Assembly (NCBI RefSeq): GCF_000832985.1
Contig: NZ_CP009921.1
Location: 124,001-188,000, forward strand
Source: Priestia megaterium NBRC 15308 = ATCC 14581
GTDB taxonomy: Bacteria > Bacillota > Bacilli > Bacillales > Bacillaceae_H
DNA length: 64,000 nucleotides
Reading direction: 5' to 3'
Positions 1 through 7,919 of this stretch are shown one piece after another. The stretch's first letter is position 1, and every line of letters starts with the position of its first letter. The notes beneath the pieces are model-generated. The model was not told where the DNA came from. It saw only the letters and a program-made list of their open reading frames with translations, and did no database searches. Position numbers and translations under genes: made by a program.

Positions 1-163
1 TGAATATTAAGAATAAAGACCTGCGGTAGTATGTCAACTGAAAAATGAAAGAACGTAAAGTTATCAAAGGGCAATTTACTTAAAAAAAGCATCACGAAAC
101 TAGACCAGTAACGAATGTTATTTACTGGAAATTATTTGAAAGGTAGCGATGACAAGTTTTATG

Positions 164-1393
164 TCATATTTTCACGCCCCTTTCTGGCGTAAAGAGTTGG
201 TGACTGCGTAGTAGCGCATCCACCAATCGCACGAGTTTTCTTGCGGTTAGAACGAGTGCACGTTTGTGTTGATGTTTTGGTACTTCACTGTACTTTTTCA
301 CGTAGTAATCCCGGTAATCTGGAACTTGCTTTCGTACGGAGTTGGCGGCTTCAACTAAGTAATATCGCAAGTAGTGGTTACCGTTACGTGATAGGGACGT
401 GTCTTCGGCAGTAAAGCGCCCAGACTGATGCTTTCGCCAGTATAGACCTGCGTATTTTGCTACTTTAGCTTCATCATCAAACCGGTCTATTTGGCCAATT
501 TCAGCTATGATACCCGCAGCGAATACGGGACCAATGCCAGGGATGGATTCAAGCGTGTGTGTCAATCCAGCCATCAGTTTTTTGATCGCTTTGTCAATTT
601 CTTTTATCTGCTTTTGGAAGGTGCGAATGACCTCGATCGAGGTCCCAAGTATCACATCCATGGAATCTTCCACTACCTTGTCCAAGCGATACGAAGATCG
701 CACGGCTTTCTGAATGGAGGTTGCCACACATTTCGGGTCACCAAATCGGTTTTTCCCTTTCTCTTGAAGGAATGCTGCTAGTTCCTCCAGTGGTAGGTGG
801 GCTAGTTCTTCCAAGCTGTATTTCTCTAAGAAAAGCTCCATCATTGCGTTACCGAAGACCGAGGAGTCTACTTCTTGAGAGAAAGTATTACACTTATAGC
901 TTAGGTGTTGAAGAAAATGCTGCTTTTCTTTTGTCATCATACGAATGAGTTGGTAACGGGACCGAGTCAGTTGTTGTAAGGCCACGTATTGGCTTTCTTT
1001 GACCACTGACATCTGGTTACGTCCAAAACGTAAGTAATCCGCAATGATAAAGGCATCGATTTCATCTGTTTTGTTCATGTCCGAATAGCTTTTCTTAAAA
1101 TTAGCTATTTGTTTAGGGTTCATGACAAACACCTTGGCACCGAAGACTTTTAAGTCTTCATCATGATGGAGAAACATCGACGGGTGAAAACTATAGACCG
1201 ATGTAGATTCTAAGCCAATCTTTAAGACGTCAACTTCTTGATCGCCTATGCAGTCCAATAAAAGCTCTTTAAGCAACGTCGCGCCTGGTAAGTCATTGGT
1301 GACGGTAAAGGCATTCAGCTTTTCTCCTTCACCATTTAAAATGCATACTTTCATATCAAACGAACTTACATCTAAACCAACAAATAATCTCAC
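164..1393 (-). CDS. IS110-family DEDD transposase
   Basis: A 409-residue recombinase that would move its IS guided by a bridge RNA. The N-terminus has the RuvC-like signature (GLDVSSFDMKV with Asp 8) and the acidic stretch NKTDEIDAFIIADYL; the C-terminal Transposase_20 half contains SIPGIGPVFAAGIIAEIG, KYAGLYWRKHQSG and LSRNGNHYLRYYLVEAA. I chose the GTG at 1393-1391 because AAAGGAGG lies 8 bases upstream (complement of 1401-1410) and the protein then begins at the conserved MRLFVGLDVS; a longer reading from 1477 adds 28 residues unlike the family. This copy is intact, unlike the one at 18.2-19.5 kb. Confidence 0.93.
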   Translation of the reverse strand: MRLFVGLDVSSFDMKVCILNGEGEKLNAFTVTNDLPGATLLKELLLDCIGDQEVDVLKIGLESTSVYSFHPSMFLHHDEDLKVFGAKVFVMNPKQIANFKKSYSDMNKTDEIDAFIIADYLRFGRNQMSVVKESQYVALQQLTRSRYQLIRMMTKEKQHFLQHLSYKCNTFSQEVDSSVFGNAMMELFLEKYSLEELAHLPLEELAAFLQEKGKNRFGDPKCVATSIQKAVRSSYRLDKVVEDSMDVILGTSIEVIRTFQKQIKEIDKAIKKLMAGLTHTLESIPGIGPVFAAGIIAEIGQIDRFDDEAKVAKYAGLYWRKHQSGRFTAEDTSLSRNGNHYLRYYLVEAANSVRKQVPDYRDYYVKKYSEVPKHQHKRALVLTARKLVRLVDALLRSHQLFTPERGVKI

Positions 1394-1479
1394 GGGAGAG
1401 ACCTCCTTTCGATTTAGAATCACTTGGCATTTCCTTGGACGTCTCGAGATATCTCTAGTGTGTACGCCGACCAACAACC

Positions 1480-1625
1480 TCGTGTATCAGAGCTTCCCCT
1501 GCATTCGAAAGCCGCCATAGAGCTACTACCCTCTAGGTTCGAATGACAGGCTGCTCAGCCTGCGAGTAGGGAGTCCCGCGCGTTCACTGAGAAACAGTCT
1601 TACATTGTGGTTAATCCACAGGAGA
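1480..1625 (-). ncRNA. candidate IS110 bridge RNA region
   Basis: This noncoding stretch lies upstream of the transposase, where IS110-group elements encode the bridge RNA. It contains a perfect 6-bp hairpin with a 4-base loop (CAGGCT/AGCCTG, 1547-1562) and a 7-bp pair ATTCGAA (1503-1509) with TTCGAAT (1538-1544). Position and structure are seen; the function and limits are inference from the family. Confidence 0.35.
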
Positions 1626-1771
1626 AAGAAGAATTGTCCCAAATGATCCTATGATCATTATCTAGAAATATCTTGAGACATCCAAGTAATATGTTATTTA
1701 GTTTATTAATTAATATGGAAACAGATCTTAGCTCCTAAATAGGGCTTAAATATAATATACGAGGAGAATGA

Positions 1772-2239
1772 ATGATGAATCGTAAACAAAAAATTGTGGC
1801 AGCAGCCGCAGGGATTATCGTTGCATTAGGAATAGGCACGGCAGCTATCTCTTCTCAGAATTCAAGTCCAGTACAAGGAAATGGTCAACTAGAAGCATTA
1901 AGTCCTCTTGAAATGAAAAAGTTTATGAAAGAAGATGGTACAGGATTTGTCATGTGTTCGTTTGACGAAGAAAAACGTGTAGTCTATATGAATGATGTCA
2001 AAAAAGCCTTAAAGGAAAATGATGTAGATGCTAAAGAATTAAATATTGATGACCCCAAATTTGAATTAGATAAAACTCAATCTGATTATGGCGTGAAGCA
2101 ACATATTAATACTTTGGCTGTTTACAAAAAAGGGAAAATAGAAAAACAAATTGAGTTTGATGAATACGAGCCATCTGAGTTAGAAAGTGAACTATCTCAT
2201 TTCATTAAAACATCAAAAGAACTGTACTTTGAAGAATAA
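1772..2239 (+). CDS. membrane-anchored thioredoxin-fold protein of the conjugation operon
   Basis: A 155-residue protein with one N-terminal signal/anchor helix (about residues 9-28), so the rest is probably extracytoplasmic. Residues about 55-150 read like a thioredoxin-like fold (strand TGFVMCSF, helix, strand AKELNIDD, then the INTLAVYKKGKIE hairpin), but only one Cys is present and there is no CxxC, so redox activity is unlikely. The ATG doublet at 1772/1775 follows GAGGAG (1761-1766), a ribosome site contributed by the IS110 end. It opens the mating-channel operon. The fold is a by-eye judgement. Confidence 0.6.
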   Translation: MMNRKQKIVAAAAGIIVALGIGTAAISSQNSSPVQGNGQLEALSPLEMKKFMKEDGTGFVMCSFDEEKRVVYMNDVKKALKENDVDAKELNIDDPKFELDKTQSDYGVKQHINTLAVYKKGKIEKQIEFDEYEPSELESELSHFIKTSKELYFEE

Positions 2240-2267
2240 GCGTTTTCCCTTGAAAGGTGGTGATAAG

Positions 2268-2516
2268 ATGACCGTTTCGCAAAAGGACGTAAAGAAGTCA
2301 AAAGATCTTGTAGAAAAGTTATTAAAAGTGAATGACCAAAAGTACAACGATTGGCTTCATCAACAACACCAACAATTCATTGAAGAGAATCAAGAGTTAA
2401 TTCTTCAAGCATTGAGTGCTTTTACAGGCCAAGAGGAAGAGGAGGAGAAAAAAGAACCAAAAGTAAATGAACAAGTTTCTGTAAAGCCAACAAGTATTCC
2501 AGTAATGCAAAATTAA
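2268..2516 (+). CDS. small charged hypothetical protein
   Basis: An 82-residue soluble protein, helical and Gln/Glu rich with a run of acidic residues (EEEEE) near residue 50. The ATG at 2268 follows AAAGGTGGTGAT (from about 2253); an earlier in-frame start would overlap the preceding gene and add unlikely sequence. It sits between the thioredoxin-like and pilin-like genes, so a role in the secretion channel is possible, but I do not recognise a family. Confidence 0.7.
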   Translation: MTVSQKDVKKSKDLVEKLLKVNDQKYNDWLHQQHQQFIEENQELILQALSAFTGQEEEEEKKEPKVNEQVSVKPTSIPVMQN

Positions 2517-2537
2517 CAAATAAGAGGAGTGAAAGAC

Positions 2538-2843
2538 ATGTTAGATTTATTGAATAGCGTAGATGTGACGCAGTTAACCTCTCATTTAACACTGGGAGCT
2601 GCGGACGGGATGACAGGGCTCATCGAAAGTGGAAAATCAATTATCAAATGGTTGCAACGAATCGCTATGGTAGCCGCAGCACTTGCGTTTTGTGTAGGAG
2701 GCTATCATTTAATTTTGGGAGGCGAACGAGGTCGTCATAAATGTATCGCGTGGTTTGTAGGAGGAGCAATTGGTTTGATTGTTGTTATGGGTGCGTATCA
2801 GTTAGCCGAAGGGGTTAACACAAATGTTCATTTTGGTGGTTAA
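2538..2843 (+). CDS. VirB2/TrbC-like two-helix membrane protein
   Basis: A 101-residue protein with two hydrophobic helices (about residues 43-62 and 71-90) joined by a short basic loop (GGERGRHKC), the size and topology of VirB2/TrbC pilin-like subunits and of the small membrane proteins of Gram-positive type IV secretion systems. No cleavable signal peptide is obvious. Start ATG 2538 is preceded by AAGAGGAGTG; an upstream in-frame GTG (2529) overlaps that ribosome site and is less likely. A hairpin terminator follows immediately, so this protein may be made in excess over downstream products. Confidence 0.6.
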   Translation: MLDLLNSVDVTQLTSHLTLGAADGMTGLIESGKSIIKWLQRIAMVAAALAFCVGGYHLILGGERGRHKCIAWFVGGAIGLIVVMGAYQLAEGVNTNVHFGG

Positions 2844-2844
2844 G

Positions 2845-2877
2845 AAAAGCTATACACAAGGGTTGTATAGCTTTTTT
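2845..2877 (+). terminator. intra-operon hairpin terminator
   Basis: A 12-bp perfect stem AAAAGCTATACA (2845-2856) / TGTATAGCTTTT (2864-2875) followed by T residues. It lies between the pilin-like gene and the next transfer gene, so partial termination could set a high ratio of the first genes. Confidence 0.8.
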
Positions 2878-2902
2878 CTATGCCCATTTTTAGGAGAAAG
2901 GA

Positions 2903-4018
2903 ATGGAAAATATGCTATCTGTCCTATTTATGCAAAATCAAATTGACCAATTGAAGGCGTTTCATAAGATGCCGATTGGAGAAGCATGCGAGGTCACATC
3001 GCAGATTGAAAAAGAGTACCAAGAGAAACAGAAAAAAGCTAAGGTTGATTTTGTTGTCCTCGACAACGATGGCATCGAGTTTTATCGTGGAGCCTTATCT
3101 TTTGGATCAGGTACTGCTTCTCATGTGGTGGATCATATTTGTAAGACATTAACGAGTGTAAAAATGAACGACCAACAAGAAGCGCGAAAGCGAATCTTTC
3201 TGGAACGATTGAACGAACAGATACCGGACCATCTGAGACAATCAGATGGTCTTTCTATTTCCAGAAATCATATCCTAACGAACATTCCATCATCTGCGCA
3301 TCACCGAAAATGGATGGTTGGAGGAGGCATTCTAGCTCTTCTCATCCTTTCAGCTACTTCATTCTCAACCGTGGCTACTTCCCAAAATCGAGCTGAAACG
3401 ATTCAAGATTTACAAAAACAGGTTAAATTGGAACAACGACTAACCAATATTTATGAGGATGCTCTTTTAGGAGAGCGAGAAGGTGCTTTGCAGAAGCTTT
3501 CATCTATTCCAAAGAAAAACCTAACGGAAGAACAAAAAGACGTCTATACGAGCCTTCTCGTTAGTCAAAAAAATTATAAGGAGGCCGTACAGCTTCAAGG
3601 AAATAATCCTCAGGTTGTGGAAAACATGATTGCTCAAAAAGAAGATGTTGGCGCTTTAAAAGAATTCCAACAGTCTTTTCCTTCCCCAAATGGTGCGTTT
3701 GATCTTGCCTATCACGAACAACGTTGGGAGGACATGATGCGTCAATCAGGTGTTGAAATGACAGAAAAACGATACGAAATGAAAGCTTATAGCTATTTAA
3801 AACTAGATAAGGTGGAGGAGGCGAAAAAAGAAGCAGCTCATATTAAGAATCAAGAATTAAATCAAAAAATAGAAACCTATGAACAAACCAAAAAAGAGTT
3901 AGAGGAAACGAAAAAACAAGTGGAAGAGGAAAACAAGAAAGACCAAAAAGACGAGAAGAAAATCAAATCCTTAGCCGATCAACAAAAGAAACAAGAAGAA
4001 GTCATGAAAAATATATAA
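2903..4018 (+). CDS. bitopic transfer protein with coiled-coil C-terminus
   Basis: A 371-residue protein with a cytoplasmic N-terminal domain (1-135), a single membrane helix (about 139-160, VGGGILALLILSATSF), then a helical extracytoplasmic region with TPR-like character and a lysine/glutamate coiled coil over the last 70 residues. ATG 2903 follows AGGAG (2892-2896). The overall plan (soluble domain, one helix, helical repeats) resembles EssB/YukC of type VII secretion, but I see no decisive motif and do not assign it. In this operon it is probably a structural channel component. Confidence 0.65.
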   Translation: MENMLSVLFMQNQIDQLKAFHKMPIGEACEVTSQIEKEYQEKQKKAKVDFVVLDNDGIEFYRGALSFGSGTASHVVDHICKTLTSVKMNDQQEARKRIFLERLNEQIPDHLRQSDGLSISRNHILTNIPSSAHHRKWMVGGGILALLILSATSFSTVATSQNRAETIQDLQKQVKLEQRLTNIYEDALLGEREGALQKLSSIPKKNLTEEQKDVYTSLLVSQKNYKEAVQLQGNNPQVVENMIAQKEDVGALKEFQQSFPSPNGAFDLAYHEQRWEDMMRQSGVEMTEKRYEMKAYSYLKLDKVEEAKKEAAHIKNQELNQKIETYEQTKKELEETKKQVEEENKKDQKDEKKIKSLADQQKKQEEVMKNI

Positions 4019-4039
4019 GGGAGAAAGGAAGAGAATAGG

Positions 4040-4156
4040 GTGATAAAATGCTTCAGTTGGATGGTGTATGTTGCGTTGGGAGTGATCTTATATATAGGGA
4101 TTAAGCATCCAGACATTGTACGAGGAATTGCCACTCCTTTATGGCCTGGATTATAA
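4040..4156 (+). CDS. 38-residue small membrane protein
   Basis: A GTG-initiated reading frame preceded by GAGAAAGGAAGAG (4021-4033). The peptide has one hydrophobic helix (WMVYVALGVILYIGI) and a short polar tail ending in LWPGL. It fills the space between two transfer genes exactly, which supports its reality. Function unknown. Confidence 0.55.
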   Translation: MIKCFSWMVYVALGVILYIGIKHPDIVRGIATPLWPGL

Positions 4157-4184
4157 AAAACAATAATTATAGGAGGGAGAAATC

Positions 4185-5057
4185 ATGGCGTTTTATCATA
4201 AAAATAGCTCTAAAAATTCTATTATCCTAGGAAAAATGGGAAAAGGAAGAGCCTTCTATTTAAAAAAGAAACTATTCAACAAATATTTTTATGAAGGAAA
4301 CCTGATGCTAGGTATGAGTGAAGAAGGAATCGCCTCGTTGAAGGAAAGTGGAAATCAGAATGTTCTTGTAGTAGGAAAGACAGGTATCGGTAAAACGTCA
4401 ACCTACAGTGTTCCAAATATCTTAGTAGAACAAGAGAGAAGTTTGATCGTAATTGATCCAGCAAGAGAATTATATCAACAGACCTATGTTGAAAAAGGGA
4501 ATCAAGGTTATAACATTGAGACCAAATCTCTAAGTGAATGCCATGATGGAGTACTAAAGCACTTAGTTCAACAGCTTTTTGAAAAGAAGACGATCTTATA
4601 TCTTCATGTACATGCATTTTATCATAACGCTTCTGAAGAAGAGCGAGTAAGGAAACTTTTTAAACTATTATATGAATTCATAACAAATACAAAAAAGAGA
4701 TATCATGGTGTTCATGTCTTATTTGAAGAAGCCCGTGGTTATAAAATACCTGATTTACTGCGCCTTTTAGAAACGTGCAACTCCTATCAAATTCAATTTT
4801 CTCTTGTCATTCAAACAGTAGATTGCTTAAATCGCTTATACGGAAAAGAGGCTGCTAAATCAATTTTAAATAGCTGTCTAATGAAATTATTAATGGGAAC
4901 TGAGAGCATGGAGGACGCTGAATATTTTAGCGACCTTATAGGTAGGGAAATGTCACCAAAAGAAATTTTATATATGCCTTATGAGAAATCGCTGCTGACT
5001 TACGCTTCTGGTTCACAAATAATTGATAAGTTGCCTGTGATGTCTCGTTTTGAATGA
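4185..5057 (+). CDS. compact VirD4/TraG-like ATPase
   Basis: A 290-residue P-loop protein. Walker A is GKTGIGKT (residues 64-71), followed by the coupling-protein style IDPARELYQQ; Walker B-like VHVLFEEA is near residue 178, and the C-terminal third (CNSYQIQFSLVIQT, LMGTESMEDAEYFSDLIG) matches the TraG/VirD4 nucleotide-binding core. No membrane helices and no all-alpha domain are visible, and it is about half the size of a usual coupling protein. The catalytic Asp-Glu is FEEA rather than DE, so hydrolysis could be altered. Strong ribosome site AGGAGGG. It lies just ahead of the full coupling protein and may act with it. Confidence 0.75.
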   Translation: MAFYHKNSSKNSIILGKMGKGRAFYLKKKLFNKYFYEGNLMLGMSEEGIASLKESGNQNVLVVGKTGIGKTSTYSVPNILVEQERSLIVIDPARELYQQTYVEKGNQGYNIETKSLSECHDGVLKHLVQQLFEKKTILYLHVHAFYHNASEEERVRKLFKLLYEFITNTKKRYHGVHVLFEEARGYKIPDLLRLLETCNSYQIQFSLVIQTVDCLNRLYGKEAAKSILNSCLMKLLMGTESMEDAEYFSDLIGREMSPKEILYMPYEKSLLTYASGSQIIDKLPVMSRFE

Positions 5058-5116
5058 AGAGCATAAAAAATGGTACTTCCTACTACTAAAAAAGTTTAAG
5101 AGAAAGGATGACTGGC

Positions 5117-5623
5117 ATGTATACCAGTAGCAAAGCCAAGAATCAGCGACAATCCTTTGTCGTTGGTGTGGAGTATGGACATGAGGATCTTTTCCTAGAA
5201 CTAGAACTAGGAACATTCCGTACCACTCCTCTTCATGCTCAACGAATTGCGAATAGTATAAACAGTGTGATTCTCCTAGAAGATCACATGGTGGTAATTT
5301 TCAAAAATGCTGAGTCCATTACGATTAATGATGATTTTCTCAAATACGCATATAAGTTCAGAGTGTGTACCAAGCCTAAGTTACCGCCTCTTGAATTATC
5401 AGCCCTTACTCATCAAGAACGAGAGGAGTTTATCCAAAATCAAGCGTATATCATAACCGAAGAGGATATGAAAGAGGTCAACTGGGACATCAAAACGGCT
5501 TTTCAGTACCTTCAACAACAATATGATGCACGAGATCAATCCTACTTTTCGTTTTCATCTAGTTCATCATATGTGATCCCACTATCAACACACGTACAAC
5601 AGGAGGTACAACATGCACCCTAA
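5117..5623 (+). CDS. hypothetical protein of the transfer operon
   Basis: A 168-residue soluble protein not recognised. The N-terminal 90 residues look like a compact alpha/beta domain; the tail has a serine run (SFSSSSS) before SYVIPLSTH. I chose ATG 5117 because AGAGAAAGG lies 9 bases upstream, whereas the in-frame ATG at 5108 is too close. Its last codons overlap the start of the coupling-protein gene by 11 bases, suggesting translational coupling and perhaps a physical partnership. Confidence 0.65.
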   Translation: MYTSSKAKNQRQSFVVGVEYGHEDLFLELELGTFRTTPLHAQRIANSINSVILLEDHMVVIFKNAESITINDDFLKYAYKFRVCTKPKLPPLELSALTHQEREEFIQNQAYIITEEDMKEVNWDIKTAFQYLQQQYDARDQSYFSFSSSSSYVIPLSTHVQQEVQHAP

Positions 5624-7319
5624 TAAGTCCATGAGATATATCGTAGCCGAGAAACAAGTGCTTATTCCTTTAAGTGCTTGTTTTTTTGTGCTTATTTTTC
5701 TGATTTTAAACTTTTTATTCAATACGCTGCGAAGTCTTATTCAAACCACATTTAGTGATGTGTTTGATCCGCAGCCGTTTCATTTGTCTCTCTCGTTTTT
5801 CTGGCAAATGAACACCCATCAGTATGCAGCCATTTACTGCATGATGTTACTCATCGCCTGCTTATTGACGGCCAAATTAACGTATGATGTACGTTCTAAT
5901 TTTAAAGATTTAAATCAAAATCAAAAAGGATCGGGACGCTTTACAACACGTCGAGAGCTTCAAAAACAATATCGAAAAGTACCCGAGAAAACGGAGCATT
6001 ATCCAGGCGGAGGTGGTGTACCAATCTCTCGCATCAAAACGCGCAATCTTATTCATAACTGGCACGACTATCAAAAGTTAAAGGGGATGGATAAATTGGT
6101 CAAAGCACATCAACTATTTACAACTCGTAATCACTTATTAATTGACGATACGCCCGTAAATAATCTCATTATCGGGATTACACGATCAGGGAAAGGAGAA
6201 ACCTTTGTCATTCCAGCCATTGATGTGTATTCAAGGGCTGAAAAACAGCCGTCACTAATCCTCAATGATCCAAAAGCTGAATTGCTTGCAGCGTCCAAAG
6301 AAACGCTTGAAAAAAGAGGCTATCACATCGAAGTATTGAATTTGTTAAATCCCTTAGAATCCATGAGCTATAACTTGTTAGAAATGATTAAAGAAACGTA
6401 TAAAGACGGAGATTATTCAACTGCCCAAGCACTTTGTAACACACTATCCTACACGCTTTACTACAATCCAAATGCGAAAGATCCCTTTTGGCAACAATGT
6501 GCGATGAGTCTATGTAATGCCATGATTTTAGCCGTAACAGATAAGTGCATTAAGGAAAAAACAGAAGAAAAGATTACGATGTACACCGTAGCAAACATGT
6601 TGTCAGAGCTAGGATCGAAAGAAGTCGTGATAGATAAAAAAGGAAATACACAAAATGCTTTAGATATGTACTTTGATGAGTTACCAACAAATAGTGTTGC
6701 GAAAATGCAGTATGCGACATCAAACTTCTCGAAAGGCACAACACGGGGCGGGATCTTTACCCAAACAATGAATGGATTATCTATTTTCACGTTTGACGAA
6801 ATTGCGAAAATGACGGCTAAAAATAGTGTGGATTTAAAGCGCGTAGGCTTTGGGAAGACCCTGAAAGGAAAAGCCATGCCTCTTACGCGTTTAGAGGTTA
6901 CCTTTCCCGATGGGAAAGTGGAAAGTATTAAGACGGATGCCAAAGGCTTATTTGAACTTAATTTTACAAGTGAGATTAAGCCAAAAGAAAATGAGATCCG
7001 TATTGCTGAAAAAGTGAACGACCAGATTGTCACCGATCATAAAAATGAAACGGTTGTGTCGGTCTATAACATCGATCGAAAAAAGGGAACGACCTCTTTT
7101 CGTGTGGAGAAGCAACATCCAGACATCCACGTAAGCGAAGTGACGTATTTTACAAAGCCAATTGCGATCTTTATGGTGACACCTGACTATGATTCTAGTA
7201 ATCATGTGATTGCCTCTATTTTTGTGCGTCAACTGTATTATGTATTAGCCAAAAATGCCTCACTGGCTAAAGGAAACAAATGTCATCGTGAAGTGGTGTT
7301 TTTACTGGATGAATTTGGA
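5613..7319 (+). CDS. VirD4-type coupling protein, exon 1 (residues 1-569)
   Basis: First part of a conjugative coupling protein interrupted by a group II intron. Joining 5613-7319 to 9848-10759 gives one 872-residue reading frame. Two N-terminal membrane helices (about 15-36 and 65-90) anchor it; Walker A is ITRSGKGET near residues 187-196, followed by LILNDPKAELLAASK. Residues about 418-512 form an extra beta-rich, Ig-like segment (VTFPDGKVESIKTDAKGLF) between the alpha domain and KPIAIFMVTPDYD. Walker B (VVFLLDEFG) ends exactly at the intron boundary. It should link the relaxosome to the channel. Unspliced message would end translation 19 codons into the intron. Confidence 0.9.
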
Positions 7320-7919
7320 GTGCGCCCATACGGGCATATAGAGAATCTCCTTAGACAAGAGATGGGAGTCTGCGCTTAACCCATTTACCGCCTTGCTTAC
7401 CCACAAGGGGAAACCCGGAGGGGACCAGAGCATGCAAGGAAAGCCCTAAGTTACCAAAGTGACCTAGGTACGACTGAGGGGCAAGGTAAAAAATGTTATG
7501 AATAAGGATGAATGCTAAACTGCGTGAACCATAGTCCAAAGTGGAGTATCGTCGCCCGAAGTGAAGGGTCATTGAAACGCTTCGCAGTCAAGAATGGAAA
7601 TATTGCCAAAGTTTCCATTGAACATACGTGATACGTATGGCAGACCAAAGACTGGCTAACTTGGATAACAAGTAACGGACGAAAGTGGCATCCGACATCA
7701 TAATTAGTCTAGTTTCTATATGTACTAAATGGGGATTACCTAACTTGGAACGCCTCGTAAGGAGGCTATTGAGGATGATACCAAGTGTAAAAAGCAAGGT
7801 ATGTGGCTCATGAAAATCCAATATGGTAACGGAGTTCTCGTAGTAGTCAGAGCGAGGGAAAGCCTCGTACAAGGCAAAGGAGAACAGTCTTTTCGACTAA
7901 TATTAAATTGGGAAGGGGC

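Larger units (their letters stand above)
14..1769 (-). mobile_element. IS110-family insertion sequence, copy 1
   Basis: This 1,756-base block recurs at 18089-19843; the only difference I find is one T missing from the second copy. It carries one minus-strand DEDD transposase, about 150 bases beyond its stop and about 375 bases ahead of its start. I see no terminal inverted repeats and no target duplication longer than a single T, which is normal for IS110. Flanks diverge at once (13 versus 18088, 1770 versus 19844), so these are probably the true ends. The high-coordinate end carries GAGGAGAAT (1761-1769), which serves as ribosome binding site of the next gene. Confidence 0.85.

Noticed and set aside
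1751-1756. TATAAT just before the first transfer gene as a promoter -10 box
   Set aside because: Transcription would begin within the ribosome site, and no -35 box is seen 17 bases upstream.
2903-4018. Type VII secretion EssB protein
   Set aside because: Only topology is similar; no diagnostic motif, no other type VII genes nearby, and the operon is clearly type IV.
6461-7033. Long antisense frame over the coupling-protein gene
   Set aside because: Shadow of a conserved coding region; no ribosome site.
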